The notes beneath the pieces were generated by a model, which was not told where the DNA came from, ran no database searches, and saw only the letters and a program-made list of their open reading frames with translations. 64,000 nt of DNA from Altererythrobacter sp. BO-6 (GTDB lineage: Bacteria; Pseudomonadota; Alphaproteobacteria; Sphingomonadales; Sphingomonadaceae). The position numbers and the translations under genes are program-made. This document shows, piece after piece, positions 27,968-36,085 of this stretch. The stretch is taken from positions 1,798,001 to 1,862,000 of the forward strand of contig NZ_CP049259.1 in the NCBI RefSeq assembly GCF_011047315.1. The letters are read 5' to 3'. Numbering within the stretch: the stretch's first letter is position 1; each line of letters starts with the position of its first letter.

Positions 27968-27992
27968 AGGTGACCCCCGGTTTGTGTCACCT
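27968..27992 (-). promoter_or_regulatory. Hairpin enclosing the chaperone ribosome-binding site
   Basis: Perfect seven-base arms AGGTGAC / GTCACCT with an 11-base loop, ending 4 bases before the chaperone ATG. On the minus strand the G5 stretch that would serve as Shine-Dalgarno lies at the loop-arm junction, so folding should limit initiation. Confidence 0.55.
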
Positions 27993-28048
27993 TGTTTATG
28001 ATTTGTTATGGTTAATTACGGGTAAACACCTAGGCGTGCGGCAACAGG

Positions 28049-28597
28049 TCAGAGAAAGACGATTACGACGTCGAATTCGCCGCTGTAAGACCCGGCTTCC
28101 TGGTTGGCCCGAACATTGAGCGTTCCGCCGACATAGAGGTTAAACACGCCGTTTTGATTGGTGCGATTGAACTGGTTCTGCCCGTTGCCGCCACTGGTCG
28201 GGCGGGTGAAGGTTACGTTGTTCACTGTCATCGCGGTGCCGTTGGCGTTCGTGATGAGGAAGCTGGGCGATACCGTAGTCACGAACCGGCTGTTTCGCTC
28301 CCCGATGACAAGGAAACGCGCGGGCGCTCTGACACTGGGGAAAGCGGTCAGGTCAAGCGCGCTGGTGACCGCGCCGGTGTGCGATACCGTTACAGTGGAG
28401 TCGGCCGTCGGCGACGGGAGCGTGCCGAAGCGGAGATCGTCGATAGCTTCGACCTGCGGCGGCTGAACGACCAGCGCCCTGGCCGTGCCATTGATGGTCG
28501 TGGTCTCGCCTGGAGCAGCATGGCCGGCAACTGCCAGACACGCTGCGCCCAGTGCGAAAAGCCCCTTGAGCATTCTGATGGAGTTGGGATGCGCCAT
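28049..28597 (-). CDS. DUF4402-type secreted subunit, fourth of the locus
   Basis: A 182-residue protein with a signal peptide (SIRMLKGLFALGAACLAVAG, cut after HAA), then the DUF4402 pattern: TINGTARALVVQPPQVEAID near the start, LRFGTLPSP, and the C-terminal strand AGSYSGEFDVVIVFL. Conserved beta strands and the GxYSGxxxVxV ending resemble pilus subunits that complement each other by donor strands. AAGGAC lies 9 bases before the ATG. It is separated from the preceding subunit gene by a strong hairpin and lies 84 bases before the chaperone start. Confidence 0.82.
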   Translation of the reverse strand: MAHPNSIRMLKGLFALGAACLAVAGHAAPGETTTINGTARALVVQPPQVEAIDDLRFGTLPSPTADSTVTVSHTGAVTSALDLTAFPSVRAPARFLVIGERNSRFVTTVSPSFLITNANGTAMTVNNVTFTRPTSGGNGQNQFNRTNQNGVFNLYVGGTLNVRANQEAGSYSGEFDVVIVFL

Positions 28598-28614
28598 GGG
28601 GCAGGTCCTTATGC

Positions 28615-28652
28615 GGGGTGGCCGCGCGCCAGTTCAGGCTGGCGGCCACCCC
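28615..28652 (-). other. Strong hairpin between two DUF4402 genes
   Basis: A ten-base GC-rich arm (GGGGTGGCCG) plus a four-base inner pair with a small bulge and TTCAGG loop, located 10 bases after the stop of the upstream subunit and 18 bases before the next start. There is no T run, so a message-stabilising or partial-termination element is more likely than a full terminator. Confidence 0.6.
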
Positions 28653-28662
28653 GAAAGAAGGA

Positions 28663-29166
28663 TCAGTCGTAGGTTGCAGTGACCGTGTAGGTGCCGCTGT
28701 AGCTACCGGCCACCTGGCCGGCGCCAACGGTCAGCTCACCCCCAACGGCGAAGACATCATTGCCGTCGCCGATGATGTCGCCGGCCGATTCGGCATCAAG
28801 GGTAGCGGTCATCGTCTCGGTGCCCCCAGCCCGTGTGAGCGTAACATCGGTGTCGATGTCGATCGTGTAAGCCTGGCCATCCTCACCGCTGACGGTGAAT
28901 TCGTCCGCGCTCGGCGTTGTCGCACCAGCGACCAGGACGACGCCACTTGGGGTGGCGGTGCCGGTGTAGCCGATGGTCACCGTGCCTGACGCAGTGTCGT
29001 CGGGGGCGATGGTGCCGAAATTCAAGCCCGAACCGGTGTTGGTAATCGTGATCGGCGCAACGATCACTGCGGTTGCAGTGCCGGTGGCGTCGTCAGTATC
29101 GCCCGGCGCTGCGGCTGCCGGAAATGCGACGGCGGCCGCAAAGGCTGCCAGAACGATCTTTTTCAT
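28663..29166 (-). CDS. DUF4402-type secreted subunit, likely major
   Basis: A 167-residue protein with an ideal signal peptide (MKKIVLAAFAAAVAFPAAAA) and a Gly/Thr/Ala/Asp-rich beta domain of DUF4402: ATAVIVAPITITNTGSGLNF, GTIAPDDTASGTVTIGYTG, and the end VAGSYSGTYTVTATYD. It has no cysteines in the mature part. It is the most regular member, has its own upstream region of 135 bases with a strong AGGAGA Shine-Dalgarno, and is followed by a stable hairpin; these features suggest the most abundant subunit, which is an inference. Confidence 0.85.
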   Translation of the reverse strand: MKKIVLAAFAAAVAFPAAAAPGDTDDATGTATAVIVAPITITNTGSGLNFGTIAPDDTASGTVTIGYTGTATPSGVVLVAGATTPSADEFTVSGEDGQAYTIDIDTDVTLTRAGGTETMTATLDAESAGDIIGDGNDVFAVGGELTVGAGQVAGSYSGTYTVTATYD

Positions 29167-29251
29167 TACATAGTCTCCTGATGTCTTCTTCGCCCAGCTC
29201 TTGCCGGTGCAGACATAGGTATAACTACGTGGGCCTTAAAAATTGGTTCTT

Positions 29252-29265
29252 AGGGATAAATCCCT
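29252..29265. promoter_or_regulatory. AGGGAT palindrome upstream of the likely major subunit gene
   Basis: AGGGAT and ATCCCT around an AA spacer in an AT-richer stretch about 90 bases before the subunit start at 29166. On the minus strand TTAAGG and TATACC-like hexamers lie between it and the start, so it could be an operator of a promoter there; inference only. Confidence 0.35.
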
Positions 29266-29301
29266 GTTTATCATGCTGTTAGGTGCGTTCCTAAATCGCC
29301 C

Positions 29302-29889
29302 TTAATCATAAGATACAACCACATCCAGTGTCGCCCGGTAGGTTCCGGCCGGTGTCCCACCCGGAATCTGCAGCGTGCCGCCGATTCGGAATCCGTCAGT
29401 CCCGTCGGGCCCTAGCAGGCCGCGAGCACTCTCCCCGCCCAGGCTTTCGGTGGCGACCGAAATTTGCGTTACGGCCAAAAGTGGCGCTGAGCCGCGGACG
29501 GCCTGTGCCGTCGCCTCGGATGGATGCTCGATCCGGTAATGCCGCCCGGGCGCGCCGGTTACTGCGAACTTTGCCGGCTGGGCCCGGCAGAATGCCGTGG
29601 CAGAGCAGCTGGCGGAAAGTGCACCTGAATAGGTGGCTGGCGAGGTCGAGGGAGGCACAGTGATCGATCCGCTGGCATTGGGCGCGACAGCGATCGTGCC
29701 GAATTCCAGCGGCTCAAGTGTCTCAAGCTTGAGCGGGGCAATCACCTCTGCGGTGGCGACACCGACCGCAGTGCCCTCGCTGCCTGGCGCGGCATGCAGG
29801 GGCGCGGCAAGCACGACGGCGGGGGCCGCCGTCAAATGGCGCCAACGCGCTGCAAGGCCCAAGAATGCCCTGATTGTTCCTGCCTCCAC
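29302..29889 (-). CDS. DUF4402-type secreted subunit, second of the locus
   Basis: A 195-residue protein. After an N-terminal export segment (HLTAAPAVVLAAPLHAA, about 17-35) comes the DUF4402 pattern: GVATAEVIAPLKLETLEPLE, FGTIAVAPNASGSI, and the end GGTPAGTYRATLDVVVSYD. Two cysteines (SASCSATAFC) distinguish it from the likely major subunit. The GTG at 29889 is the first start; TTG codons a little downstream are alternatives and the ribosome-binding site is weak. It could be an adaptor or tip component. Confidence 0.78.
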   Translation of the reverse strand: MEAGTIRAFLGLAARWRHLTAAPAVVLAAPLHAAPGSEGTAVGVATAEVIAPLKLETLEPLEFGTIAVAPNASGSITVPPSTSPATYSGALSASCSATAFCRAQPAKFAVTGAPGRHYRIEHPSEATAQAVRGSAPLLAVTQISVATESLGGESARGLLGPDGTDGFRIGGTLQIPGGTPAGTYRATLDVVVSYD

Positions 29890-29968
29890 AATGGCCTGGG
29901 TCGACCATCAGGACGACGCGTGACATTGTCCAGACAGGTAGGCTCCGTAACTCTACCTATGTCCCAAA

Positions 29969-30424
29969 TCAGCGCACCGATACGAGGACAGCGTTAACCG
30001 GGATGGGGATTGCCACCCGCGCGCCGCCAAAGCTGCGGTCGATGTCGAGCCGCCCGCCAACATTGAAGGTCCTGGAGCAAACCCGCTGCAGGCAGTTGGG
30101 CATCTCGATCCGGATGACCTGCCCTGCCTCGATCACGCCATATCCCGGCAGATCGGTCTGGTAACGGCTAAGCTGCGCCACCACGCCCCCGTTGTTAAAC
30201 ACGGGCGCAGCGGAGAAGACCAGCTCGATCACGAGATCCAACCGCTTGCGGCCATTGTTTCCGCGATCATACTGGACGGTAAAGCGCGCTGGCCCGGTGC
30301 CCGTATCGGACAGGGCAAAGATACCCGAGCTGGTGACCGCACCGGTTGGCGATACCTCGCGAAACCCGCGGGAAGGCACAGCGAAAGTGCCGAAACTCAG
30401 CTCTGACTGCGGGATGATTTGCAC
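29969..30424 (-). CDS. DUF4402-like secreted subunit, first of the locus, N-terminus unclear
   Basis: From the GTG at 30424 the frame gives 151 residues: QSELSFGTFAVPSRGFREVS, a beta-rich middle, a Cys pair in NCLQRVCSRTFNVGGRLDI and the end ARVAIPIPVNAVLVSVR. The same frame continues upstream to about 30520 and there encodes an obvious signal peptide (RAKAVLAFAGFGLLSAPAA then QAEPAQ), yet no ATG, GTG or TTG occurs in that frame before the stop at about 30608. So the listed start lacks the export signal, and the real N-terminus needs a rare start codon or a sequence correction. The domain matches its three downstream relatives. Confidence 0.7.
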   Translation of the reverse strand: MQIIPQSELSFGTFAVPSRGFREVSPTGAVTSSGIFALSDTGTGPARFTVQYDRGNNGRKRLDLVIELVFSAAPVFNNGGVVAQLSRYQTDLPGYGVIEAGQVIRIEMPNCLQRVCSRTFNVGGRLDIDRSFGGARVAIPIPVNAVLVSVR

Positions 30425-30630
30425 CTGCGCCGGTTCTGCCTGTGCCGCTGGCGCGGAAAGCAGGCCAAACCCGGCGAACGCGAGAACGGCTTTGGCACGG
30501 CGCCAGGGGCGAGGTTTTGGACGTGCGAAGGAGGGGGGTGACTCAAGATGTGCTGCGGCCCAAAAACCAAAGGAGTTGTGTAACCATAACGTCAGCGGAA
30601 AGCCTTGTCAGCAATCGCGGTTCGCACCTT

Positions 30631-31644
30631 TCAGACCCCGTAATAGTCGCGATACCAGGCCACGAACTGGGCAATGCCATCGCGAACGCCGGTTTGTGGC
30701 GCATAGCCGGTCAATTCGCGCAGCAAAGTGTTATCCGCCCAGGTTGCCGGGACATCGCCCTTCTGCATCGGAAGGTGATACTTGATGGCATCGCGCCCAC
30801 AAGCCTCCTCGATCGCCTCGATGAAATCGAGCAGGCGGACTTTCTCGCCGTTGCCGATATTGACCACCCGCCACGGCGCGGCCGGAGACAGGCTGTCATG
30901 GGCGGAGATCTTGCCGCCCGAACCGGGCGCGGGGGGCGGCGCATCGAGCAAAAGCCTTATCCCGCGAACCAGGTCACTCACGTAAGTAAAGTCGCGGTAC
31001 ATTTCGCCATGGTTGAAGACATCGATCGGCGTGCCTTCGAGCACCTTTCTGGTGAAATCGAAATAGGCCATGTCCGGCCGCCCCCATGGCCCGTAGACGG
31101 TGAAGAAGCGGAACATTGTTGTCGGCAGTTGCCACAGATGGGCGTAGCTGTGCGCCATCGCTTCATTTGCCTTCTTGGTTGCCGCGTAGAAGGTCAGCGG
31201 CGTGTCGCAGGCGTCAGTTTCGGCAAAGGGCATCCGCGTATTGGCCCCATAGACCGAACTGGTCGACGCCATCAGCAGATGTTCGACGGCAAGCTCGCGC
31301 GCGACTTCCATTACATTGAAGGTGCCGACCAGATTGGCATCGAGATAGGCGCGAGGATGTTCGAGGCTGTAGCGCACGCCTGCTTGCGCGGCGAGATGCA
31401 CGATCACGTCGGGCTTTGCGTCGAGCGCCAAGCCGCGCAGGCGGTCGAAGTCCTCAAGCATGCCCTCAACCGCTTCGAAGCGCGCATTTTCCCGCAGCAA
31501 TGCATGGCGCCGACGCTTGAGCTCGACATCGTAATAGTCGGTCAGCCCGTCATAGCCGACCACCGTGAAGCCTTCGTCGAGCAAGAGCTGCGAGAGGTGG
31601 AAGCCGATGAAGCCCGCTGAACCTGTGACGAGAGCTTTGCGCAT
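30631..31644 (-). CDS. NAD-dependent epimerase (UDP-glucuronate 4-epimerase-like), copy A
   Basis: A 337-residue extended short-chain dehydrogenase/reductase. The Rossmann glycine motif GSAGFIGFHL is at residues 8-17, and YAATKKANE with the catalytic Tyr and Lys lies mid-protein, after the Ser/Thr block ASTSSVYGANTRMPF. The DYYDVELKRRRHALL block is typical of the enzymes that turn UDP-GlcA into UDP-GalA. A close paralogue lies at 36458. Here it follows the DUF4402 locus but faces the same way as the sugar transferase upstream, so it belongs to the EPS locus. Confidence 0.9.
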   Translation of the reverse strand: MRKALVTGSAGFIGFHLSQLLLDEGFTVVGYDGLTDYYDVELKRRRHALLRENARFEAVEGMLEDFDRLRGLALDAKPDVIVHLAAQAGVRYSLEHPRAYLDANLVGTFNVMEVARELAVEHLLMASTSSVYGANTRMPFAETDACDTPLTFYAATKKANEAMAHSYAHLWQLPTTMFRFFTVYGPWGRPDMAYFDFTRKVLEGTPIDVFNHGEMYRDFTYVSDLVRGIRLLLDAPPPAPGSGGKISAHDSLSPAAPWRVVNIGNGEKVRLLDFIEAIEEACGRDAIKYHLPMQKGDVPATWADNTLLRELTGYAPQTGVRDGIAQFVAWYRDYYGV

Positions 31645-31711
31645 CAGGTTGCTTTAGCGGGCGAGTTAAGGCTTGGCGAGGCGTGTTGGCGGGCGGGCCC
31701 CACCACCCGAA

Positions 31712-33016
31712 TTACTTTGCACCGATGCCGCGCACCATTACGCGCAGGGTCTTGAGCGCAATCAAAATATCGAGCCACAGCGAGAGGTTCTTTACGTAAT
31801 AGAAGTCGAGCCGCAGCTTGGCATGGATATCATCCAGATCGGTAACATGGCCCTGGTTCACCTGCGACCAGCCGGTAATCCCGGGCCTGACGATATGCCG
31901 ATAGCTGTAGAACGGGATTTCCCCTTCGTGCCATTCGGCCAGCTGGATTGCATCGGGCCGCGGGCCGATCCAGCTCATTTCGCCGACCAGCACGTTCCAT
32001 GCCTGCGGCAGTTCGTCGAGCCGGGTCTTGCGCAGGAAGCGGCCGACACGCGTGATCCGCACGTCGTTTTCCTTGGTCATCGCGTCTTCGCGGCGAGCCG
32101 CCGCGTCATCGGCTACGACCCGATCGTGCATTGTGCGCAGCTTGACCATGCGAAAGGTCTCGCCGCGAAAGCCGATCCGCTGCTGGAAATAAAACGCTGA
32201 TCCAGGTGAATCGAGCTTTACTGCCAAAGCAAGAACGCCGATCACCGGCGCGAGTATCGGTGCCAACAGCAGCACGCTCGCCACATCGAACATGCGCTTC
32301 GCATAGCGATAGGGCAGGTTGGGAATCAGCGAGCCCAGCTCGTTCTCGCGCAAATGGTTGATCCGCACTTCGCCGGTGAGCGATTCCTCGATCAGGCGAT
32401 AGTGATAAACCGGAATGCCCTTGAGTGCGGCCTTGGCCAGTAATCGCTCCCACTCCGCGGGATGATCGTGATGCAGATCGGCGACGATCGATCCGGTAAT
32501 CCCGTCCCGCTCGATCAGGCCTTCGAGTTGCTCGACCGATTCCGCTTCGACAAATCCTTGCTGGCCGAGGATCTGGCCGATCGAGCCACCGGGTATGGTG
32601 TAATGCCTGAGCGCGGGATTGGCATGGCGGATACGCGTGGTAACCAGGTAGCTGATCCCGAGTGTCGCCAGCGAACAGGCGAAGAAAAGCGTATAGGAGA
32701 ATTCGGTGCGCAAGACGCTGTTGCCAGCGAGGATTGCCCCGAACGCGAACAGATTGACCGGCAGGACATAGGATAGCAGCCGCGCCCTCGCGTAGGTGCG
32801 CAATCGCCCCAGCGTATACCAGCAAACCAGGTTTGCGGCGATTGCTTGGCCCAAAGTGAACTGCACATTCGGTTCGGTCAGCGGAACGCCCCGCCAAAGC
32901 GCCCAGAGTGCTGCCGGCAGCAAGATCCCGGAAAAAATATAGAAAGCGATCTGCTCGGTCACGCTCATTAGTGGCGCAGACTTGGCAGTCGCAAGGGAAA
33001 CCGGCGGGCGATTCAT
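31712..33016 (-). CDS. EPS initiating sugar-1-phosphate transferase (polyprenyl-phosphate glycosylphosphotransferase)
   Basis: A 434-residue membrane enzyme that starts polymer repeat synthesis by moving a sugar-1-phosphate onto undecaprenyl phosphate. There are about four to five N-terminal spans (residues 20-150), a CoA-binding-like middle domain, one span near YAKRMFDVASVLLLAPILAP, and the C-terminal bacterial sugar transferase domain with YFQQRIGFRGETFRMVKLRT, RKTRLDELPQAWNVL and WIGPRP. ATG 33016 is preferred over the TTG 17 codons earlier. It is separated by 152 bases from the VanZ-like gene. Confidence 0.92.
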   Translation of the reverse strand: MNRPPVSLATAKSAPLMSVTEQIAFYIFSGILLPAALWALWRGVPLTEPNVQFTLGQAIAANLVCWYTLGRLRTYARARLLSYVLPVNLFAFGAILAGNSVLRTEFSYTLFFACSLATLGISYLVTTRIRHANPALRHYTIPGGSIGQILGQQGFVEAESVEQLEGLIERDGITGSIVADLHHDHPAEWERLLAKAALKGIPVYHYRLIEESLTGEVRINHLRENELGSLIPNLPYRYAKRMFDVASVLLLAPILAPVIGVLALAVKLDSPGSAFYFQQRIGFRGETFRMVKLRTMHDRVVADDAAARREDAMTKENDVRITRVGRFLRKTRLDELPQAWNVLVGEMSWIGPRPDAIQLAEWHEGEIPFYSYRHIVRPGITGWSQVNQGHVTDLDDIHAKLRLDFYYVKNLSLWLDILIALKTLRVMVRGIGAK

Positions 33017-33168
33017 GGGAATTCCGGATTTTGACTTTCGAGCAATTGGAGAAAGACTGACCGGCAATTAGGCGCGCTTCCGGACAATCGCAAGAATTCG
33101 CGGCTCAAGAGTTCCTGACCGACAGCTAGGCAAGGCAGGCTGTCGGATTCCGACAAAATCAAAAGCCA

Positions 33169-33558
33169 TTAGGATGGTGAGTTAGTTGGGCGAAACAGTG
33201 TCCTTGATACGCCTGCCATCGCCAGAACAAAGCCAATTGCAAAGACGTCTGCAATCCAGTCTGCAAGGCTCGGCTCGCGCCCGATGGCGGGCAAGGATTG
33301 CAGAAACTCGATTGCGGCGCCGAGCAATGCCATGGCGCCCATCAAATACCAGGCGGATGCGCGCGGATAGGCGATGCGCGCCAGCAAGGTCAGAACAGCA
33401 AAAGCCGCCATATGGACCAGCTTGTCGGACGGGTCGCCCGGAAGCCTCGGGGGCTGAGGCAGGCAGGCCATGACAACCGCGAACGCAATGGCGGCGTAGA
33501 GCGCAAGCCGCCACAAACGCGCCCAGGGCAGCGTTTCCTTGTCGAGTTGTGATGCCAT
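33169..33558 (-). CDS. VanZ-like family membrane protein
   Basis: A 129-residue protein with about four membrane spans and the VanZ signature DKLVHMAAFAVLTLLAR and GAAIEFLQSLP followed by SLADWIADVFAIGFVLA. The ATG at 33558 overlaps the TGA of the NusG-like gene by one base, so it is coupled to it. VanZ-like proteins are often found in EPS loci, their role unclear. A longer frame to 33633 would run into the NusG-like gene and is not used. Confidence 0.88.
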   Translation of the reverse strand: MASQLDKETLPWARLWRLALYAAIAFAVVMACLPQPPRLPGDPSDKLVHMAAFAVLTLLARIAYPRASAWYLMGAMALLGAAIEFLQSLPAIGREPSLADWIADVFAIGFVLAMAGVSRTLFRPTNSPS

Positions 33559-34073
33559 CAGCTCGCCAGCCTGAGATCGCCACGCGACACCAGCACCCGC
33601 GTCTGCTTGCCCATGATATCGAGCAGGACCCATGCGCGTTGATCGGGCCCAAGCTTGACGATGCGCCCCCAGAAATCGGCCAGTGGACCATTAGCGATGC
33701 GAATCTCGTCGCCTTCCGCCATTTCGGTTAGCGGCCCCATGCACCCATCGTCGTCGCAATGGCGCTGCAGCTCTTCGACAATCTCCGACGGCACAGGGGC
33801 CGGGCTTGGGCCAAAACTGACAAGACGCGAAACGCCAAGAGTTGAAGCGATCTCGCGCCAAGGCGCGGCGCCATCACCCACCTGGACAAATAGGTAGCCC
33901 GGAAAGAACGGGCGGGTCGCGCTGATGAACTTGCCGCCCCGCGCCCTCGTTATGCGTTCAAGCGGGCAGAACACATGGAATCCCTGCCGCTCGAGGTTGC
34001 GCTGCGCAATCGCTACCGAATTTGGTTTGACCTGGGCCAGGTACCATAAATCTGTAGTTTGAGAGAGGTCCAT
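33558..34073 (-). CDS. NusG/RfaH-like transcription antiterminator
   Basis: About 171 residues from ATG 34073 (the frame is open to a GTG at 34154). It has the NGN domain (WYLAQVKPNSVAIAQRNLER, then FFPGYLFVQV) and a C-terminal KOW domain (MAEGDEIRIANGPLADFWGR). It is shorter than housekeeping NusG and lies in the EPS locus, so it is a specialised paralogue that probably keeps polymerase going through the long operon. Two sequences on the transcribed plus strand (36283 and 46574) match the ops core that RfaH recognises. The divergent MarR regulator begins 300 bases away. Confidence 0.9.
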   Translation of the reverse strand: MDLSQTTDLWYLAQVKPNSVAIAQRNLERQGFHVFCPLERITRARGGKFISATRPFFPGYLFVQVGDGAAPWREIASTLGVSRLVSFGPSPAPVPSEIVEELQRHCDDDGCMGPLTEMAEGDEIRIANGPLADFWGRIVKLGPDQRAWVLLDIMGKQTRVLVSRGDLRLAS

Positions 34074-34373
34074 CGGGGAGGGCGTTCGTCCTTCTGTCGC
34101 TTCCCAGTGGCGGCAATATTGCTGCACCGCAAGTAGATTGGTCGCAAAAAACACTCGGCAAGGCTTGCCAGCTTTTCCAATTCACCAAGCGCCGCGACTG
34201 GCGGCCCCAAAGTTATTTCCGGCTTCGAGATTTTCTCTTGATCGACGCCAACATCATGCTAGCGCTCAAAATTGAACGATGCAACTTTCGAGGCGCATCC
34301 TGTCCGACAACCAGATCCCCGGGGCTGCGCGCTGCAGGCCTCGTGCGGTAGCCTGCCTGAAGTCCTAGCGCCC
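34074..34373. promoter_or_regulatory. Divergent intergenic region between the NusG-like and MarR genes
   Basis: About 300 bases with no credible gene. It holds a 13-base palindrome at 34157-34169 (GGCAAG, G, CTTGCC) and a ten-base palindrome at 34113-34122 (GCAATATTGC). Both divergent promoters must lie here; the first palindrome would suit a MarR-type dimer, but no experimental site is known to me. Confidence 0.5.
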
Positions 34374-34778
34374 GTGGCTTCTGCCGGCAGCAAACGCAAG
34401 GAAGATACGCGCTTTCGCATTCTGCGCTTGCTTGAGGACAACCCGACCATGTCGCAGCGCGAACTCGCCGAAGCGGTGGGCATAAGTGTCGGTAGCGCAC
34501 ATTATTTGCTGAACGCGCTGATCCAACGCGGAATGGTGAAGTTGGGCAATTTCAGTGCATCGGAGGACAAGCGGCGCTATGCCTATGTCCTGACGCCCAA
34601 AGGGCTGGCAGAGAAAGCGGCCATCACCGGCAGGTTCTTGGCGCGAAAGCTGGAAGAGTATGAAGCACTGAAAGCCGAGATCGAAGCGTTGCGTGAAGAG
34701 GTTGGGAATTCCGGTATGGAGCAGCGCCAAGGCGCCAATACCGAGGCACCGTCAAGCAGAGTGAGGGCAGGCCGATGA
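34374..34778 (+). CDS. MarR family EPS-associated transcriptional regulator
   Basis: About 134 residues from GTG 34374; the frame is open to a TTG at 34272 without coding quality. A winged helix appears in RFRILRLLEDNPTMSQRELA, then AEAVGISVGSAHYLLNALIQ, and wing residues RRYAYVLTPKGLAEKA, followed by a C-terminal coiled coil (RFLARKLEEYEALKAEIEAL). The pattern agrees with the MarR subfamily found inside EPS loci. Its end overlaps the first UDP-glucose dehydrogenase gene by 4 bases, so the regulator and sugar precursor gene share a message. Confidence 0.85.
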   Translation: MASAGSKRKEDTRFRILRLLEDNPTMSQRELAEAVGISVGSAHYLLNALIQRGMVKLGNFSASEDKRRYAYVLTPKGLAEKAAITGRFLARKLEEYEALKAEIEALREEVGNSGMEQRQGANTEAPSSRVRAGR

Positions 34779-36085
34779 AAATTGCCATGGTGGGCTCCGG
34801 CTATGTCGGTCTGGTATCGGGCGCGTGCTTCGCCGATTTCGGACATGACGTCGTGTGCATCGACAAGGATCAGTCGAAGATCGACCGGCTTCATCAGGAA
34901 ATCATGCCGATCTATGAGCCGGGACTTGACGCCCTCGTTGACAGCAACGTCAAGGCCGGCAGGCTGAGCTTTACGACAGACCTGGCTGATGGGATCAGCG
35001 GGGCACAGGCGATCTTTATTGCCGTCGGCACGCCAAGTCGCCGGGGCGATGGCCACGCGGACCTGTCCTATGTTTACGCGGTCGCACAGGAAATCGGCGA
35101 CAGCCTTGGCCATGATGCCGTTGTCGTTACCAAGTCCACGGTACCGGTTGGTACCGGAGACGAGGTCGAGCGGATTATCCGCAGCAGCGGCACGCCGCAT
35201 CGGGTTTCGGTTGTTTCGAACCCGGAATTCCTGCGCGAAGGTGCCGCAATCGGCGATTTCAAGCGCCCGGACCGGATCGTGATCGGGGCCGAGGACGACT
35301 TCGGTCGCGAAGTGATGAGCGAGGTCTATCGCCCGCTGTTTCTCAACGAGAGCCCGATCCTGTTCGTCAACCGGCGCTCTTCGGAGCTGATCAAATACGC
35401 TGCCAACGCCTTCCTCGCGACCAAGATCACCTTCATCAACGAGATGGCCGATCTCTGTGAAAAAGTCGGCGCTGATGTCCAGGACGTCAGCCGCGGGATC
35501 GGGATGGACGGCCGCATCGGCGCGAAATTCCTGCATGCCGGGCCGGGCTATGGCGGCTCGTGCTTTCCCAAGGATACCCTTGCCCTGCTCAAGACGGCTG
35601 AGGATTACGACAGCCCCACCCGCATCGTGGAGGCGGTGGTTAAGGTCAACGAAAGCCGCAAACGGGCGATGGGCCGCAAGGTGATCGACGCGCTCGGCGG
35701 GGCCATGGTTGCGCGCGGGAGAAAGGTCGCGCTGCTCGGCCTGACTTTCAAGCCCAATACGGACGACATGCGGGATTCGCCGTCGATCGCGATCGCGCAG
35801 GCGCTGGCCGATGCCGGCGTTCAAATGGCGGCCTATGATCCGGAAGGGATGGAGCAGGCACGCCCGCTGATGCCCAAGGTGGAAATGTGCGAGAGCCCCT
35901 ATGCCGCGATCGAAGGTGCTGACGCGGTGGTGATTGTTACCGAGTGGGACGCCTTCCGCGCGCTTGACCTCGACCGGGTGAGGTCGCTGGTCAAAGCCCC
36001 GCTGCTGGTGGACCTGCGCAACATCTACAATCCCGATGATGTACGCGCCAAAGGTTTCACTTACGAAAGCGTGGGGCGGGCATAG
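34775..36085 (+). CDS. ugd: UDP-glucose 6-dehydrogenase, copy 1
   Basis: A 436-residue enzyme that makes UDP-glucuronate from UDP-glucose with two NAD. The Rossmann start MVGSGYVGLVSGACFADFGH, the block KYAANAFLATKITFINEMA and the catalytic cysteine in GPGYGGSCFPKDTLALL are all present, as is the C-terminal UDP-binding half (LGLTFKPNTDDMRDSPS). It shares about nine in ten residues by eye with the second copy at 37558, same length. Start is within an ATGA overlap with the MarR gene. Confidence 0.96.
   Translation: MKIAMVGSGYVGLVSGACFADFGHDVVCIDKDQSKIDRLHQEIMPIYEPGLDALVDSNVKAGRLSFTTDLADGISGAQAIFIAVGTPSRRGDGHADLSYVYAVAQEIGDSLGHDAVVVTKSTVPVGTGDEVERIIRSSGTPHRVSVVSNPEFLREGAAIGDFKRPDRIVIGAEDDFGREVMSEVYRPLFLNESPILFVNRRSSELIKYAANAFLATKITFINEMADLCEKVGADVQDVSRGIGMDGRIGAKFLHAGPGYGGSCFPKDTLALLKTAEDYDSPTRIVEAVVKVNESRKRAMGRKVIDALGGAMVARGRKVALLGLTFKPNTDDMRDSPSIAIAQALADAGVQMAAYDPEGMEQARPLMPKVEMCESPYAAIEGADAVVIVTEWDAFRALDLDRVRSLVKAPLLVDLRNIYNPDDVRAKGFTYESVGRA

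Noticed and set aside
30442..31620. 392-codon frame antisense to epimerase copy A
   Set aside because: The minus strand has the complete short-chain dehydrogenase motifs; the plus frame has none.
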